The position numbers and the translations under genes were made by a program. A stretch of 47,153 nucleotides of DNA, taken from positions 1-47,153 of the forward strand of contig JBKDQQ010000071.1 of the NCBI GenBank assembly GCA_046341775.1. Direction: 5' to 3'. How positions within the stretch are numbered: position 1 is the first letter of the stretch; every line of letters starts with the position of its first letter. The notes beneath the pieces were generated by a model. That model was given only the letters and a program-made list of their open reading frames with translations, made no database searches and was not told where the DNA came from. Positions 27,300 through 34,802 of the stretch are shown here, piece by piece. The DNA comes from SXXH01 sp041165735 (GTDB lineage: Bacteria > Planctomycetota > UBA1135 > GCA-002686595).

Positions 27300-28220
27300 A
27301 TGTCGTCGCTACTCGCAGCCATCGACCTCGGCACCAACACCGCCCTGCTCCACATCGCCCGCATGGCCCCCGACGGCCGCCTCGAAACCGTCGAGGACCT
27401 GTGCCGCACGCCGCGCCTCGGCTCGGGCTTGGCCAAGCACGGCGTGCTTGATCGCGAGGCGCGCGAACGTGCCTTCGAGGTGTTGGGCGAGTACGCGCGG
27501 CGCATCGAGCAACTCGGGGTGCCGCCGGCGCGGGTGCGCGCGGTGGGGACGGCGTGCTTGCGCAAGGCGCGTGATGGGGCCGCATTCGCCGCGGAGGTGC
27601 GCGCGCGCCTCGGATTGCCGCTCGAGGTGTTGTCGGAGGAGGCAGAGGCGCGTCTGTCGGCCTTGGCCGCGCGCGCCGCCGGCGTCGATGCGCGTTGCGT
27701 CGTCGTCGACGTGGGTGGTGGCAGCACCGAAGTGGCCTGCGAGGAACTTGGGCTGCGCTGGTCTCGTCCCATCGGCGCGGTGGTGCTGACGGAGACCTAT
27801 TTGGGCGACGAGCCGCTCGCGCCGGGGGGATACGCGGCCCTGGAGGTCGAGGCGCGCCGGGCGTGCGCGACGCTGCCGGAGGGGTTGGCACGCGGGCGCG
27901 AGGTGGTGGTGGTCGGGGGCACCGGCGTGAACCTCGCCTGCCTCCATCTGGGGCTGTCGCGTTTCGATCCCTTGGCGGCCGAAAGTTGCCGCATCCCCGC
28001 CGAGGCCGCGGGGCGCATCGGGCGAGTTCTCGCGGCGGAGTCCTTGCAGGCGCGCCGTGCCCGTCCCATGGAAGCCGAGCGTGCGGAGATCCTGCCGGCG
28101 GGCTTGGCTTGCCTGGCCGCGGCGCTGGAAAGACTTGCCGCCCAGACCTTCCGCACCACGACCAAAGGCCTCCGGCACGGCCTGGCCCATGAAATCGCGC
28201 ACGCCTTTCCGGACGGCTGA
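27300..28220 (+). CDS. Ppx/GppA family phosphatase
   Basis: This protein of 306 residues belongs to the sugar kinase/Hsp70-fold phosphatases that hydrolyse polyphosphate or pppGpp. Visible motifs are AIDLGTNTALLHIA (phosphate 1), the VGTACLRKA block, SEEAEARLSALAA and VVVDVGGGSTEVA (phosphate 2). The conserved C-terminal GTGVNLACLHLG follows. At this length it has only the catalytic core, without the HD-like domain of long E. coli-type Ppx. Sequence alone does not say whether polyphosphate or pppGpp is preferred. AAGGGGG about 15 bases upstream could aid translation. Confidence 0.88.
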   Translation: MSSLLAAIDLGTNTALLHIARMAPDGRLETVEDLCRTPRLGSGLAKHGVLDREARERAFEVLGEYARRIEQLGVPPARVRAVGTACLRKARDGAAFAAEVRARLGLPLEVLSEEAEARLSALAARAAGVDARCVVVDVGGGSTEVACEELGLRWSRPIGAVVLTETYLGDEPLAPGGYAALEVEARRACATLPEGLARGREVVVVGGTGVNLACLHLGLSRFDPLAAESCRIPAEAAGRIGRVLAAESLQARRARPMEAERAEILPAGLACLAAALERLAAQTFRTTTKGLRHGLAHEIAHAFPDG

Positions 28221-28341
28221 AATGGAGATTCCTTCGCTCGGCGTTCGTTCGGCGCACTTCTCCCGCTCGGTGGAGGGTCGAATGACCCCCGAGAAATCGC
28301 CTTTGATGGTAGCTTTGGGCCTGTCGGGACAGACCTCCGCC

Positions 28342-30249
28342 ATGCTCCGCCCCCTCCACGCCAGTTTGCTCGCGGCCATCGCCCTGGGCGCGCTTTTCAC
28401 CTCCTGCGGGGGTGGTGGCGATGCGCCGGCGGGGACCGAAAGCCAAGCTCCCGTCGAGGGCCCGATCGAGGGCGGTGGCGACCAACCCAGCCTGCCCGAC
28501 GAGGTGGACGAGGCTCCCGCCCCCGAGGACGGCGTGACGCCCGAGGAGCAGGACTGGGCCGAGCTCGACATGCAAGCCTCGGCCACCATCCCCGGCTGGC
28601 GCTACCGCGTGCGTTACGTGCCCGGATACCCGAGCATCCTCGAATTCGTGGTCAACAACACGGGCTCGGGCTATGTCGAGCGCTTCCTCGTGCAGCCCGC
28701 CACCGGCTCGCAGCCCGCACCGCTGCTGGTGGTGTTCCACAAGTACAGCGCCTCGCACGCCGACCTGCTGAACACGACCTTCCCCGCCGAGGCGGCGGCG
28801 CGCAATTGGCATGTCATGTCGCCCTTGGGCGCGCGCGGCAAGCACTTCGGCAACCTCGAGAGCCAGATCAACACGCAGATCGCCATCGACCTCGTCATGT
28901 CCTTGTGGCCCGTCGACCGCCAGCGCATCTACGGCGTCGGCTTCTCCATGGGCGGCGGCGCCGGCGCCAACTACGCCGCGCGCCACGTCGATCCGTCGCG
29001 CGCGATGTTCGCCGCCTTCGTCAACCACACGGGCGGCATGTCGCTCGAGAACGTCTGGTCCAACGCCTACGACGACCTCGACGGCGACGACAACACGCCC
29101 AACGTGGGCGAGAACCTCGAGGCGCCCGACCTGCTCGAGTCGTTCTTCGGCGGCTCGCCGGCGCAGAGCCCCTTCGGCTACGCGCGCTGCAGCACGGTCC
29201 AACTCGATCCCGCCACGACCCAGGTGCTGCCCACCTTCGACTTCGCGCGCAACCTCGCGCACGTGCCGCTCCTGAATTGGCGCGTGGCGAACGAGCCGCT
29301 CGACACGCAGTACCTGGCCAACGGCCTCGCGCTGTTCCACCAGCACCAGGCGCCGCGCAACCCCGCCAACGCGGAGGTCGTCGCGCCGGGGAACCTGCAC
29401 CGCTGGAACACGCTCGACGCCAACGCGGCTTGCAACTTCCTCGCGCAGCACACGCTCTCCGTGCCGACCTCCGGCGACACGCTGGCGGACGAGGATGGCG
29501 TGTGGTTCCGCTTCATCGTCGCGCAGGCCCAGCAGGGCGCGTTCACGCGCTTGCGTTGGCGCGTCGACGGCCAGCACCCGACCGGCAAGCTGATCGAGGT
29601 GCTCGACACGCACAACCTCGCTCGCGCGCAGATCTCGTCGCAGCAAGCGGGCTTCTCCTTCCAAGGTCCCATGGTCGTGCGCCTGTCGGCCGCTGATGGC
29701 CAGGCGGACCAAGTGCTCCTGACGGGTGTCGACAATCCGCCGGCCTTCTTCCTGCGCGATGGCGCCTTCGTCCTGGCCGGCGCCTGGATCCACGATGCGC
29801 AGGCGAGGACGCTGCTGATCGTCGAGACCGACCCTGGCCTCCACGAGTACACCTTCCAGCTGACCTGCTGCAGGGGCGCCGCTCGCCGCGCGCGTCCTTG
29901 TCATTTTGAATTGACAGGGACCTCGCTCGGGATCCGCTTCGGCTTGGATCCACGCCGGCTCGGATGCAAGACCGGCCAATGCGCGTCGGATCCGCCGCCC
30001 GCGACCCGCTTCAGCCCTGCACGGGCCAGCGCAGCGCGAAGCGGGCGCCGCCCAAGGCCGAGCGACCGGCCACGGCGCTGCCGCCCAGTCCGCGCAGGGC
30101 CGCGGCGATGGAGGCGAGGCCGCTGCCGCGCCCATCCCCCTTGCTGCTGGCGCCATCGGCGAACAAGCGCGTGGCGAGCGCCGGGTCGATCCCGGGGCCG
30201 TCGTCTTCCACGACGAGCCGCCACAATTCGCCTTCGCGCGCGAGGCTAG
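28342..30249 (+). CDS. Lipoprotein alpha/beta-hydrolase (esterase-like) with aberrant C-terminal tail
   Basis: The N-terminus is a lipoprotein signal (LAAIALGALFTSC, lipobox Cys22), then an acidic linker (25-75). The hydrolase region has a nucleophile elbow GFSMGGGAG (Ser202), an NHTGGM loop and Asp/His candidates (LLNWRVANEP, APGNLHRWN), like polyhydroxybutyrate depolymerase-type esterases. A C-terminal beta domain ends near YTFQLTCC (about 29875). From there the frame runs on for over 100 residues of arginine-rich sequence and overlaps the 3' end of the convergent kinase gene by about 240 bases, which is implausible. It also crosses the 18-bp repeat at 29899-29916. The native stop has probably been lost by a small indel. 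It should act at the outer surface or in the periplasm. Confidence 0.72.
   Translation: MLRPLHASLLAAIALGALFTSCGGGGDAPAGTESQAPVEGPIEGGGDQPSLPDEVDEAPAPEDGVTPEEQDWAELDMQASATIPGWRYRVRYVPGYPSILEFVVNNTGSGYVERFLVQPATGSQPAPLLVVFHKYSASHADLLNTTFPAEAAARNWHVMSPLGARGKHFGNLESQINTQIAIDLVMSLWPVDRQRIYGVGFSMGGGAGANYAARHVDPSRAMFAAFVNHTGGMSLENVWSNAYDDLDGDDNTPNVGENLEAPDLLESFFGGSPAQSPFGYARCSTVQLDPATTQVLPTFDFARNLAHVPLLNWRVANEPLDTQYLANGLALFHQHQAPRNPANAEVVAPGNLHRWNTLDANAACNFLAQHTLSVPTSGDTLADEDGVWFRFIVAQAQQGAFTRLRWRVDGQHPTGKLIEVLDTHNLARAQISSQQAGFSFQGPMVVRLSAADGQADQVLLTGVDNPPAFFLRDGAFVLAGAWIHDAQARTLLIVETDPGLHEYTFQLTCCRGAARRARPCHFELTGTSLGIRFGLDPRRLGCKTGQCASDPPPATRFSPARASAARSGRRPRPSDRPRRCRPVRAGPRRWRRGRCRAHPPCCWRHRRTSAWRAPGRSRGRRLPRRAATIRLRARG
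29899..29916. repeat. 18-bp inverted repeat, TGTCA-N8-TGACA
   Basis: TGTCATTTTGAATTGACA lies at the 3' end of the hydrolase gene. It carries TGA codons in the other two forward frames but none in the hydrolase frame. Confidence 0.8.
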
Positions 30250-31057
30250 CGACGATGCGTCCTCCGCGTCCCGCCAGCGCCTCGCGGGCGTTCACCACCA
30301 GGTTCTGCAGCGCGCGGGCGGCCGCGTCGGGTTCGAGCGCGCTCGAGCGGCACTCCTCGGGCGGGGGCAGGTGCATGGCGAACTGCACTCCCGCCACGGC
30401 GCAGGGCGCACGCTCCGCGCGCGCCACCGAGTCGAGCGTGGCGTGCAGGTCGGCGGCTCCATCCGCGCGCGACAGCGCCAGGCGCGAGGCGCGGCGGCAC
30501 TCTTCGTCCAACGAGGCTTCGAAGCGCGCGCGCTCGTCCTCGGGCAGGTCGGCGCCGAAGTGCTTCAGCAACTCGTGCGTGCTCGACAAGGCGTGCAACG
30601 AGTTGCGCAAGTCGTGGCGGCGCATGCGCTCTTCGTCGTCCCTGGGCGCCGGCAGCGGCGCCAACGGTTGGCTGCCGCGGCCGAGCACGACCAGCAGGAA
30701 GAGCAGCGCCTGCACCTCGGCGAGGCGCGTCTCGTCGAGGTCGCGGCGGCGCAACAGCACCAGCACGCGCGCGTCCTCTCCCACGCCCGCCGAGCAGCGC
30801 GCCGAGGACTCCATCCAGGCCGCGTGCTCGTCGTCCTCGGCCGCGAGGATGCGCGCGAGCAGCGCGTCGTCGGCGAGGCCGCGCGCCAAGCGCACGCTCC
30901 AACCGCCGGGCGCGCGCGCGCACAGGGCGACGCCCTCGGCGAGCCGCATCGAATGAAGGCACTCGACGCACAGGCGCTCGCGCAACTCGGGGTCGGGCGT
31001 CTCCGCCAGCAGCTCGACCAGCGCGCTCGACGGGGACGCGTGCATGCTCTCGTCCAT
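30011..31057 (-). CDS. Soluble sensor histidine kinase
   Basis: This protein of 348 residues has a GAF-like N-terminal sensor region (about 20-125, CVECLHSMRLAEGVALCAR, RVLVLLRRRDLDETRLAEV), then the phospho-acceptor HDLRN (His148). The ATP-binding domain follows: N box NLVVNAREAL, G1 DDGPGID and G2 GRGSGLASI. No membrane segment is clear; one hydrophobic stretch (LLFLLVVLG, about 118-126) may be structural. No response regulator adjoins it. It is divergent from the cupin gene at 31077 with only 19 bases between the starts, so the two share one control region. Confidence 0.88.
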   Translation of the reverse strand: MDESMHASPSSALVELLAETPDPELRERLCVECLHSMRLAEGVALCARAPGGWSVRLARGLADDALLARILAAEDDEHAAWMESSARCSAGVGEDARVLVLLRRRDLDETRLAEVQALLFLLVVLGRGSQPLAPLPAPRDDEERMRRHDLRNSLHALSSTHELLKHFGADLPEDERARFEASLDEECRRASRLALSRADGAADLHATLDSVARAERAPCAVAGVQFAMHLPPPEECRSSALEPDAAARALQNLVVNAREALAGRGGRIVASLAREGELWRLVVEDDGPGIDPALATRLFADGASSKGDGRGSGLASIAAALRGLGGSAVAGRSALGGARFALRWPVQG

Positions 31058-31062
31058 GGCGC

Positions 31063-31069
31063 TAGTCTG
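31063..31069. promoter_or_regulatory. Overlapping divergent -10-like elements
   Basis: Forward, TAGTCT (31063-31068) lies 8 bases before the cupin ATG at 31077. In reverse, CAGACT (31069-31064) lies 6 bases before the kinase ATG at 31057. The same bases would serve both genes. Confidence 0.4.
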
Positions 31070-31076
31070 CGCTCCC

Positions 31077-31511
31077 ATGCAACTGCCGTGGAAGGATGGA
31101 CGGCTCGACGAGGAGCGCGTGGCTTGGCGCGCGACGCGCCACGAGGGCATCGAATGGTGCCCCGTGCACGAAGCGCCGGGCGCCGGGCCGCGCGAGACGG
31201 TGGCGTTGATCCGCATGGCGCCCGGCCGCGGCTACCCGCCGCACGAGCACCTCGACGCCGAAGATGTGCTGGTCCTCGCCGGGGGCTACCGCGACGAGTT
31301 GGGAGAACACCGCGCGGGAAAGTGGCTGCGCTACGAGCGCGGCAGTCGACACGCGCCCGTCGCCTCGGGCGACGCGACGCGGCCGAGCGGCCCCGACAAT
31401 CCGGCCTGCCTGCTGTGGGCCCATGCGCGGGGCGGAGTCAGGAACCTCGAGCCCGGCGCACGCCTCGGGGGCGGCTCGGACGCAGGGCGCAATTCCGACT
31501 TCGGAGGCTGA
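31077..31511 (+). CDS. ChrR-like cupin protein
   Basis: This protein of 144 residues has a cupin core with the metal-binding motif PPHEHLDAEDVLVLAGGYRDE and a second block RHAPVASGD. The pattern matches the anti-ECF sigma ChrR cupin domain, which binds zinc and senses oxidants. The N-terminal zinc-finger part of ChrR is absent, so this is a stand-alone cupin. The ATG at 31077 was chosen for its position after the shared control region; an in-frame ATG at 31044 lies inside the divergent kinase gene. The NifS-like gene starts 35 bases downstream. Confidence 0.75.
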   Translation: MQLPWKDGRLDEERVAWRATRHEGIEWCPVHEAPGAGPRETVALIRMAPGRGYPPHEHLDAEDVLVLAGGYRDELGEHRAGKWLRYERGSRHAPVASGDATRPSGPDNPACLLWAHARGGVRNLEPGARLGGGSDAGRNSDFGG

Positions 31512-31546
31512 CGAGGCGGGGTGGCTTCCCGCACAATGGGCTCGGC

Positions 31547-32737
31547 ATGCAGCGCGCGACTTCATCCGCGGTCGATCTCTACCTCGACTATAACGGCTCG
31601 ACTCCATTGGCGCCCGAGGCCTTGGAAGTCGCATTCCCATATCTGGTCGAGCACCACGGCAACCCCTCGGCCTCCCACCCCATGGGAGCGGCGCCGAAGG
31701 CCGCCATCGAGCGCGCCAAGGCCGAGTCCGCCGCCGCGCTGGGCTGCAGCGCCGGCGAGTTGGTGCACACCTCGGGCGGATCCGAATCGAACAACCACGC
31801 TCTGCTGGGCGTCGCGGCGTTGCGGCCCGGCGGCCACTTCGTGGTATCCGCGATCGAGCACAAGAGCGTGCTCTCGACCGTGGCCGAACTCGAGCGCCGC
31901 GGCCATCCGGTCACGCGCGTGCTTCCGCGCGAGGACGGCGCGGTGCGCGCGGCCGACATCGCGGCTGCGCTGAGGCCCGAGACCGCCCTCGTGTCCGTCA
32001 TGGGCGCCAACAACGAGACCGGCGTGGTGCAGCCCTTCGAGGAGATCGGCGCGCTGTGCCGCGCGCGCGGCGTGGTCTACCACTGCGACTGGGTGTGCGC
32101 GCTCGGCAAGCTCGACCTCGATCTGTCGCGCTCCACGATCGACCTGCTCTCGATCGGCGCGCACAAGTTGCACGGACCCAAGGGCGTCGGACTGACCTAC
32201 ATCCGGCGCGGCGTGGCGGTCTCGCCGCTCATCCACGGCTGCGGCCAGCAGGATGGCGCGCGCGGCGGCACGGAGAACGCCTTCGGCGCGGTCGCCTTCG
32301 CCAAGTGCTTGACGATGCTCGCCGCGGGCGCGTTCCCGTCGCACGCGCGCCTCGCCGAGTTGCGCGATGGGCTGTGGGAGGGGATCCGCCAACGCTTCCC
32401 CTCGGCGCGTCGCAACGGCGCCGGATCGTTCCTGCCGAACACGCTCAACGTGGCCTTCGAAGGCGAGCTCGGGATCGAACTGCTGAAGCAACTGGGCCGG
32501 CACGGCGTGTGCGTCGCGGCCGGAGCCGCGGCCAACACCGGAGCACCTTCGCACGTGCTGACCGCGATGGGGTTGCCGCCGGCGCGCGCGCGCGCTTCGT
32601 TGCGCTTCTCGCTCGGCCGCCACAGCGACGAGCGCACGATCGCGGCCGCGCTGGAGGCCTTGTCGTCGTGCGTGCGCGACCGCGCGCAGCCCACCGCGAA
32701 CCACCCGACCGCGACGAGCAAGGGAGCCGCGCGATGA
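31547..32737 (+). CDS. NifS/IscS-like class V aminotransferase lacking the catalytic cysteine
   Basis: This PLP enzyme of 396 residues has the fold signature of cysteine desulfurases: YLDYNGSTPL, TSGGSESNNHALLG, IEHKSVL, GANNETG, the PLP lysine in GAHKLHGPKG (Lys207) and RGGTEN. The loop that carries the sulfur-accepting cysteine in IscS/NifS (G-S-A-C-x-S-G) reads GAAANTG here, with Ala329 in the cysteine position and a slightly shorter loop. The residue that is normally Gln in DAVQAxGK is Cys184. Persulfide transfer is therefore unlikely. Family members can desulfinate cysteine sulfinate without that cysteine, and the next gene, overlapping by 4 bases (ATGA), makes cysteine sulfinate. I infer a cysteine sulfinate desulfinase. 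Confidence 0.88.
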   Translation: MQRATSSAVDLYLDYNGSTPLAPEALEVAFPYLVEHHGNPSASHPMGAAPKAAIERAKAESAAALGCSAGELVHTSGGSESNNHALLGVAALRPGGHFVVSAIEHKSVLSTVAELERRGHPVTRVLPREDGAVRAADIAAALRPETALVSVMGANNETGVVQPFEEIGALCRARGVVYHCDWVCALGKLDLDLSRSTIDLLSIGAHKLHGPKGVGLTYIRRGVAVSPLIHGCGQQDGARGGTENAFGAVAFAKCLTMLAAGAFPSHARLAELRDGLWEGIRQRFPSARRNGAGSFLPNTLNVAFEGELGIELLKQLGRHGVCVAAGAAANTGAPSHVLTAMGLPPARARASLRFSLGRHSDERTIAAALEALSSCVRDRAQPTANHPTATSKGAAR

Positions 32738-33315
32738 CCCGCGCCGGAGCGAGCATGAGCACCGCGTCCACGCAGCACCTCGATCAACTGGTGTCCGCCC
32801 TCGTCGCCGAGTTCGCGCGCGATCCGCGCGGCAAGGCCGTCGCCAAGCTGCTCGCGTCGTACGCCGCGCAGCACGACGACTGGCGTTCCTTCGCGCTCTT
32901 CGCGCCGGACGCGTACACGCGCAACCTGGTCGCGCGCCACGAGAGCTTCGAGTTGATCGTGCTGTGCTGGCAGAAGGACCAGGAGAGTCCGGTGCACAAC
33001 CACGCCGGGCAGCAGTGTTGGATGGCGATCCTCGACGGCGACATCGAGGAGATCCAGTTCGAGGAGCCGCGCGTCGGCCACGCAGGTCCGCTGAAGCGCA
33101 CCTCGAGCCGCGTCTGCGCGCGCGGGAAGGTGGCCTACATCGACGACGACATCGCGTTGCACGTCGTGCGCCCCGTGCCCGGCACCATGGGTGCTTCGCT
33201 GCACTTGTATTCGCGGCCCATCGAGACCTGCGGGATCTACGACCCGGACACGGGCAAGGTGAGCCAGCGCACCATGCGCTACCACTCGGTGCGCGGGGTG
33301 CTGGCCGCGACCTGA
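32734..33315 (+). CDS. Cysteine dioxygenase
   Basis: This 193-residue cupin-fold iron enzyme oxidises cysteine to cysteine sulfinate. The Fe ligands are visible as His88 and His90 (SPVHNHAGQQCW) and His143 (IALHVV). The signature SLHLYSRPI contains Tyr159. Cys95 lies five residues after the second histidine, matching Cys93 of mammalian enzymes, where it is cross-linked to the tyrosine; many bacterial homologues have glycine there. The start ATG overlaps the stop of the NifS-like gene. An in-frame ATG at 32755 would also serve. Confidence 0.93.
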   Translation: MTRAGASMSTASTQHLDQLVSALVAEFARDPRGKAVAKLLASYAAQHDDWRSFALFAPDAYTRNLVARHESFELIVLCWQKDQESPVHNHAGQQCWMAILDGDIEEIQFEEPRVGHAGPLKRTSSRVCARGKVAYIDDDIALHVVRPVPGTMGASLHLYSRPIETCGIYDPDTGKVSQRTMRYHSVRGVLAAT

Positions 33316-33364
33316 TGCGGCTGCGGCACTTGGCGCGGCGGTGCTCCTCGCCCCGCGCGCGGGG

Positions 33365-33394
33365 TTGACCCCGGCCACCCCCAGCCGCTAGCAT
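33365..33394 (+). promoter_or_regulatory. Sigma-70-like promoter of the tRNA gene
   Basis: TTGACC (33365-33370), an 18-base spacer and TAGCAT (33389-33394) lie 49 bases upstream of the tRNA. This is the best two-box promoter in the window. Confidence 0.6.
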
Positions 33395-33443
33395 CTTCGG
33401 CCCGTTGTGGAGCCCGCAAGGCTTCTCGCCGGGAGATCCACGG

Positions 33444-33519
33444 GGCGGTGTAGCTCAGGGGTTAGAGCAGTGGCTTCATAAGCCACGTGTCGGGGGTTCA
33501 CATCCCTCCACCGCTACCA
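33444..33519 (+). tRNA. tRNA with CAT anticodon (elongator Met, or Ile2)
   Basis: This 76-base cloverleaf has acceptor GGCGGTG / CACCGCT (G-T at the first pair), D-arm TAGCTCAGGGGTTAGAGCAG, anticodon CAT at 33477-33479 in the loop TTCATAA, and encoded CCA (33517-33519). The T-arm is GGGGG-TTCACAT-CCCTC. It lacks the initiator features. CAT could also be read as a lysidine-modified Ile2 tRNA, and sequence by eye does not settle this. Confidence 0.95.
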
Positions 33520-33523
33520 TCCT

Positions 33524-33546
33524 GCCCGGGCGCGCTTCGCCCGGGC
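33524..33546 (+). terminator. Hairpin after the tRNA gene
   Basis: A perfect 9-bp stem (GCCCGGGCG / CGCCCGGGC) with loop CGCTT starts 5 bases after CCA. No T-run follows. From here to 33824 the only other structure seen is the tandem repeat at 33684. Confidence 0.6.
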
Positions 33547-33683
33547 GACGCACGCAAGGTGCCCCACGCCTGCACGCCACCCATCTTCGGCGTCGTGCGC
33601 CCGCCGAGCCCCGATCGCGCGGTGCTCGCCACAGCTCGCTGCTCCCGCGGCGTTCCGATCGCGGGACTTTCCGCACGCAGTGT

Positions 33684-33715
33684 CTTCGTAGCGCAGAGCC
33701 TTCGTAGCGCCGAGC
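33684..33715 (+). repeat. Tandem 16-bp direct repeat
   Basis: CTTCGTAGCGCAGAGC is followed at once by CTTCGTAGCGCCGAGC, 15 of 16 identical, in the gene-free stretch between the tRNA and hemH. Confidence 0.6.
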
Positions 33716-33824
33716 CTGCGAGCACGGAAACCGCCATGCACGGAGCGCGATTCAGACCGCGATGAGCGCGCATCGTCCGCGGCCCGCCGCCGTGCCGGGG
33801 TCGCGCCCGGCATGGTGGGGACGC

Positions 33825-34802
33825 CTAGGCCAGTTCCGCCTCGCAGGCCTCGCGCAGCAAGCGCTCGAGGGCGTCGACCCAGGCTTTGGAGCTGTTCACG
33901 CACTCGACGCGGTGCAACTCGGCTCCGCCAGCTTCCTTGAAGTCCTCGACCAGCCGGATGCCGATTTCCTCGATCGTCTCGAGGCAGTCGGCCACGAAGC
34001 CGGGCGTGACGACCAAGGCGTGCGGATGCTGCTTGGCGAGCCCGGGCACGTGCTCGTCGGCGTAGGGCTGCAGCCACGGCTCGCGGCCGAAGCGCGATTG
34101 GAAGCACAGGCTCCACTCGCCGTCCTTCCAGCCGCGTCGCCGCGCCAGCGCCTCGGCGGTGCGCTTGCAGTGCAACGGGTACGGATCGCCGAGCGTGGCG
34201 TAGCGTTGGGGGATCCCGTGGAAGCTGACGAAGCGGTGGTCGATGCGCCGCGACTCCTCGACGAGGCGCACGCCCTGCGCCAGGGCGTCGATGTAGCCCT
34301 CGTCGTCGGGGAACGGCGGCAGCAAGCACAACGCCGGCGCGTCGCGGCGCGACAACGCGACGCGCGCCGCCTCGGCGTGCACCGAACCGTTGGTGGAGTC
34401 CGAGTACTGCGGAAATAGCGGCAGCACCATCACGCGCTCGCACTCGCGCAGCGCGGCGAAGCCGGCTTCGATCGATGGGTTGCCGTAGCGCATCGCCAGT
34501 TCGACCTGCAGTCGCGAGCCGGCGAAGCGCGCGCGCAAGGCGTCGCGCAGGTCGAGCGAGTGCGACATGAGCGGCGAGCCGCGCGCGGTCCAGACTTCCT
34601 TGTACGCGTGCGCGGACTTGGGCGAGCGCAACGGCAGGATGACGCCATGCAGGAGCGGCCACCACAAGAGGCGGTTCACGTCGACGACGCGCCGGTCCGA
34701 CAGGAACTGCCTGAGGTAGCGTCGCACGGCGCCCGTGGTCGGGGCGTCGGGCGTGCCGAGGTTGACGAGCAGCACGCCGATGCGCTCAACGGGCTTCGTC
34801 AT
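33825..34802 (-). CDS. hemH: Ferrochelatase
   Basis: This protein of 325 residues inserts iron into a porphyrin at the end of haem synthesis. The N-terminal VLLVNLGTPDAPT is typical, followed by YLRQFLSDRRVVD. The active-site histidine is in VSFHGIPQRY, and the conserved acidic block is TPGFVADCLETIEEIGI, with QSRFGREPWLQPY in between. Length is normal for the soluble bacterial form. Its start overlaps the stop of the MORN-type lipoprotein gene (ATGA). No other haem gene is in the window, but the exported di-haem cytochrome at 18225 is one consumer of haem. Confidence 0.95.
   Translation of the reverse strand: MTKPVERIGVLLVNLGTPDAPTTGAVRRYLRQFLSDRRVVDVNRLLWWPLLHGVILPLRSPKSAHAYKEVWTARGSPLMSHSLDLRDALRARFAGSRLQVELAMRYGNPSIEAGFAALRECERVMVLPLFPQYSDSTNGSVHAEAARVALSRRDAPALCLLPPFPDDEGYIDALAQGVRLVEESRRIDHRFVSFHGIPQRYATLGDPYPLHCKRTAEALARRRGWKDGEWSLCFQSRFGREPWLQPYADEHVPGLAKQHPHALVVTPGFVADCLETIEEIGIRLVEDFKEAGGAELHRVECVNSSKAWVDALERLLREACEAELA

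Noticed and set aside
30371..31546. Upstream extension of the NifS-like gene
   Set aside because: The frame is a shadow of the kinase and cupin genes; homology starts at YLDYNGSTPL just after ATG 31547.
33351..33364. Palindrome CCCCGCGCGCGGGG after the cysteine dioxygenase gene as a terminator
   Set aside because: It is pure GC without a loop or T-run, and such strings are common in this DNA.
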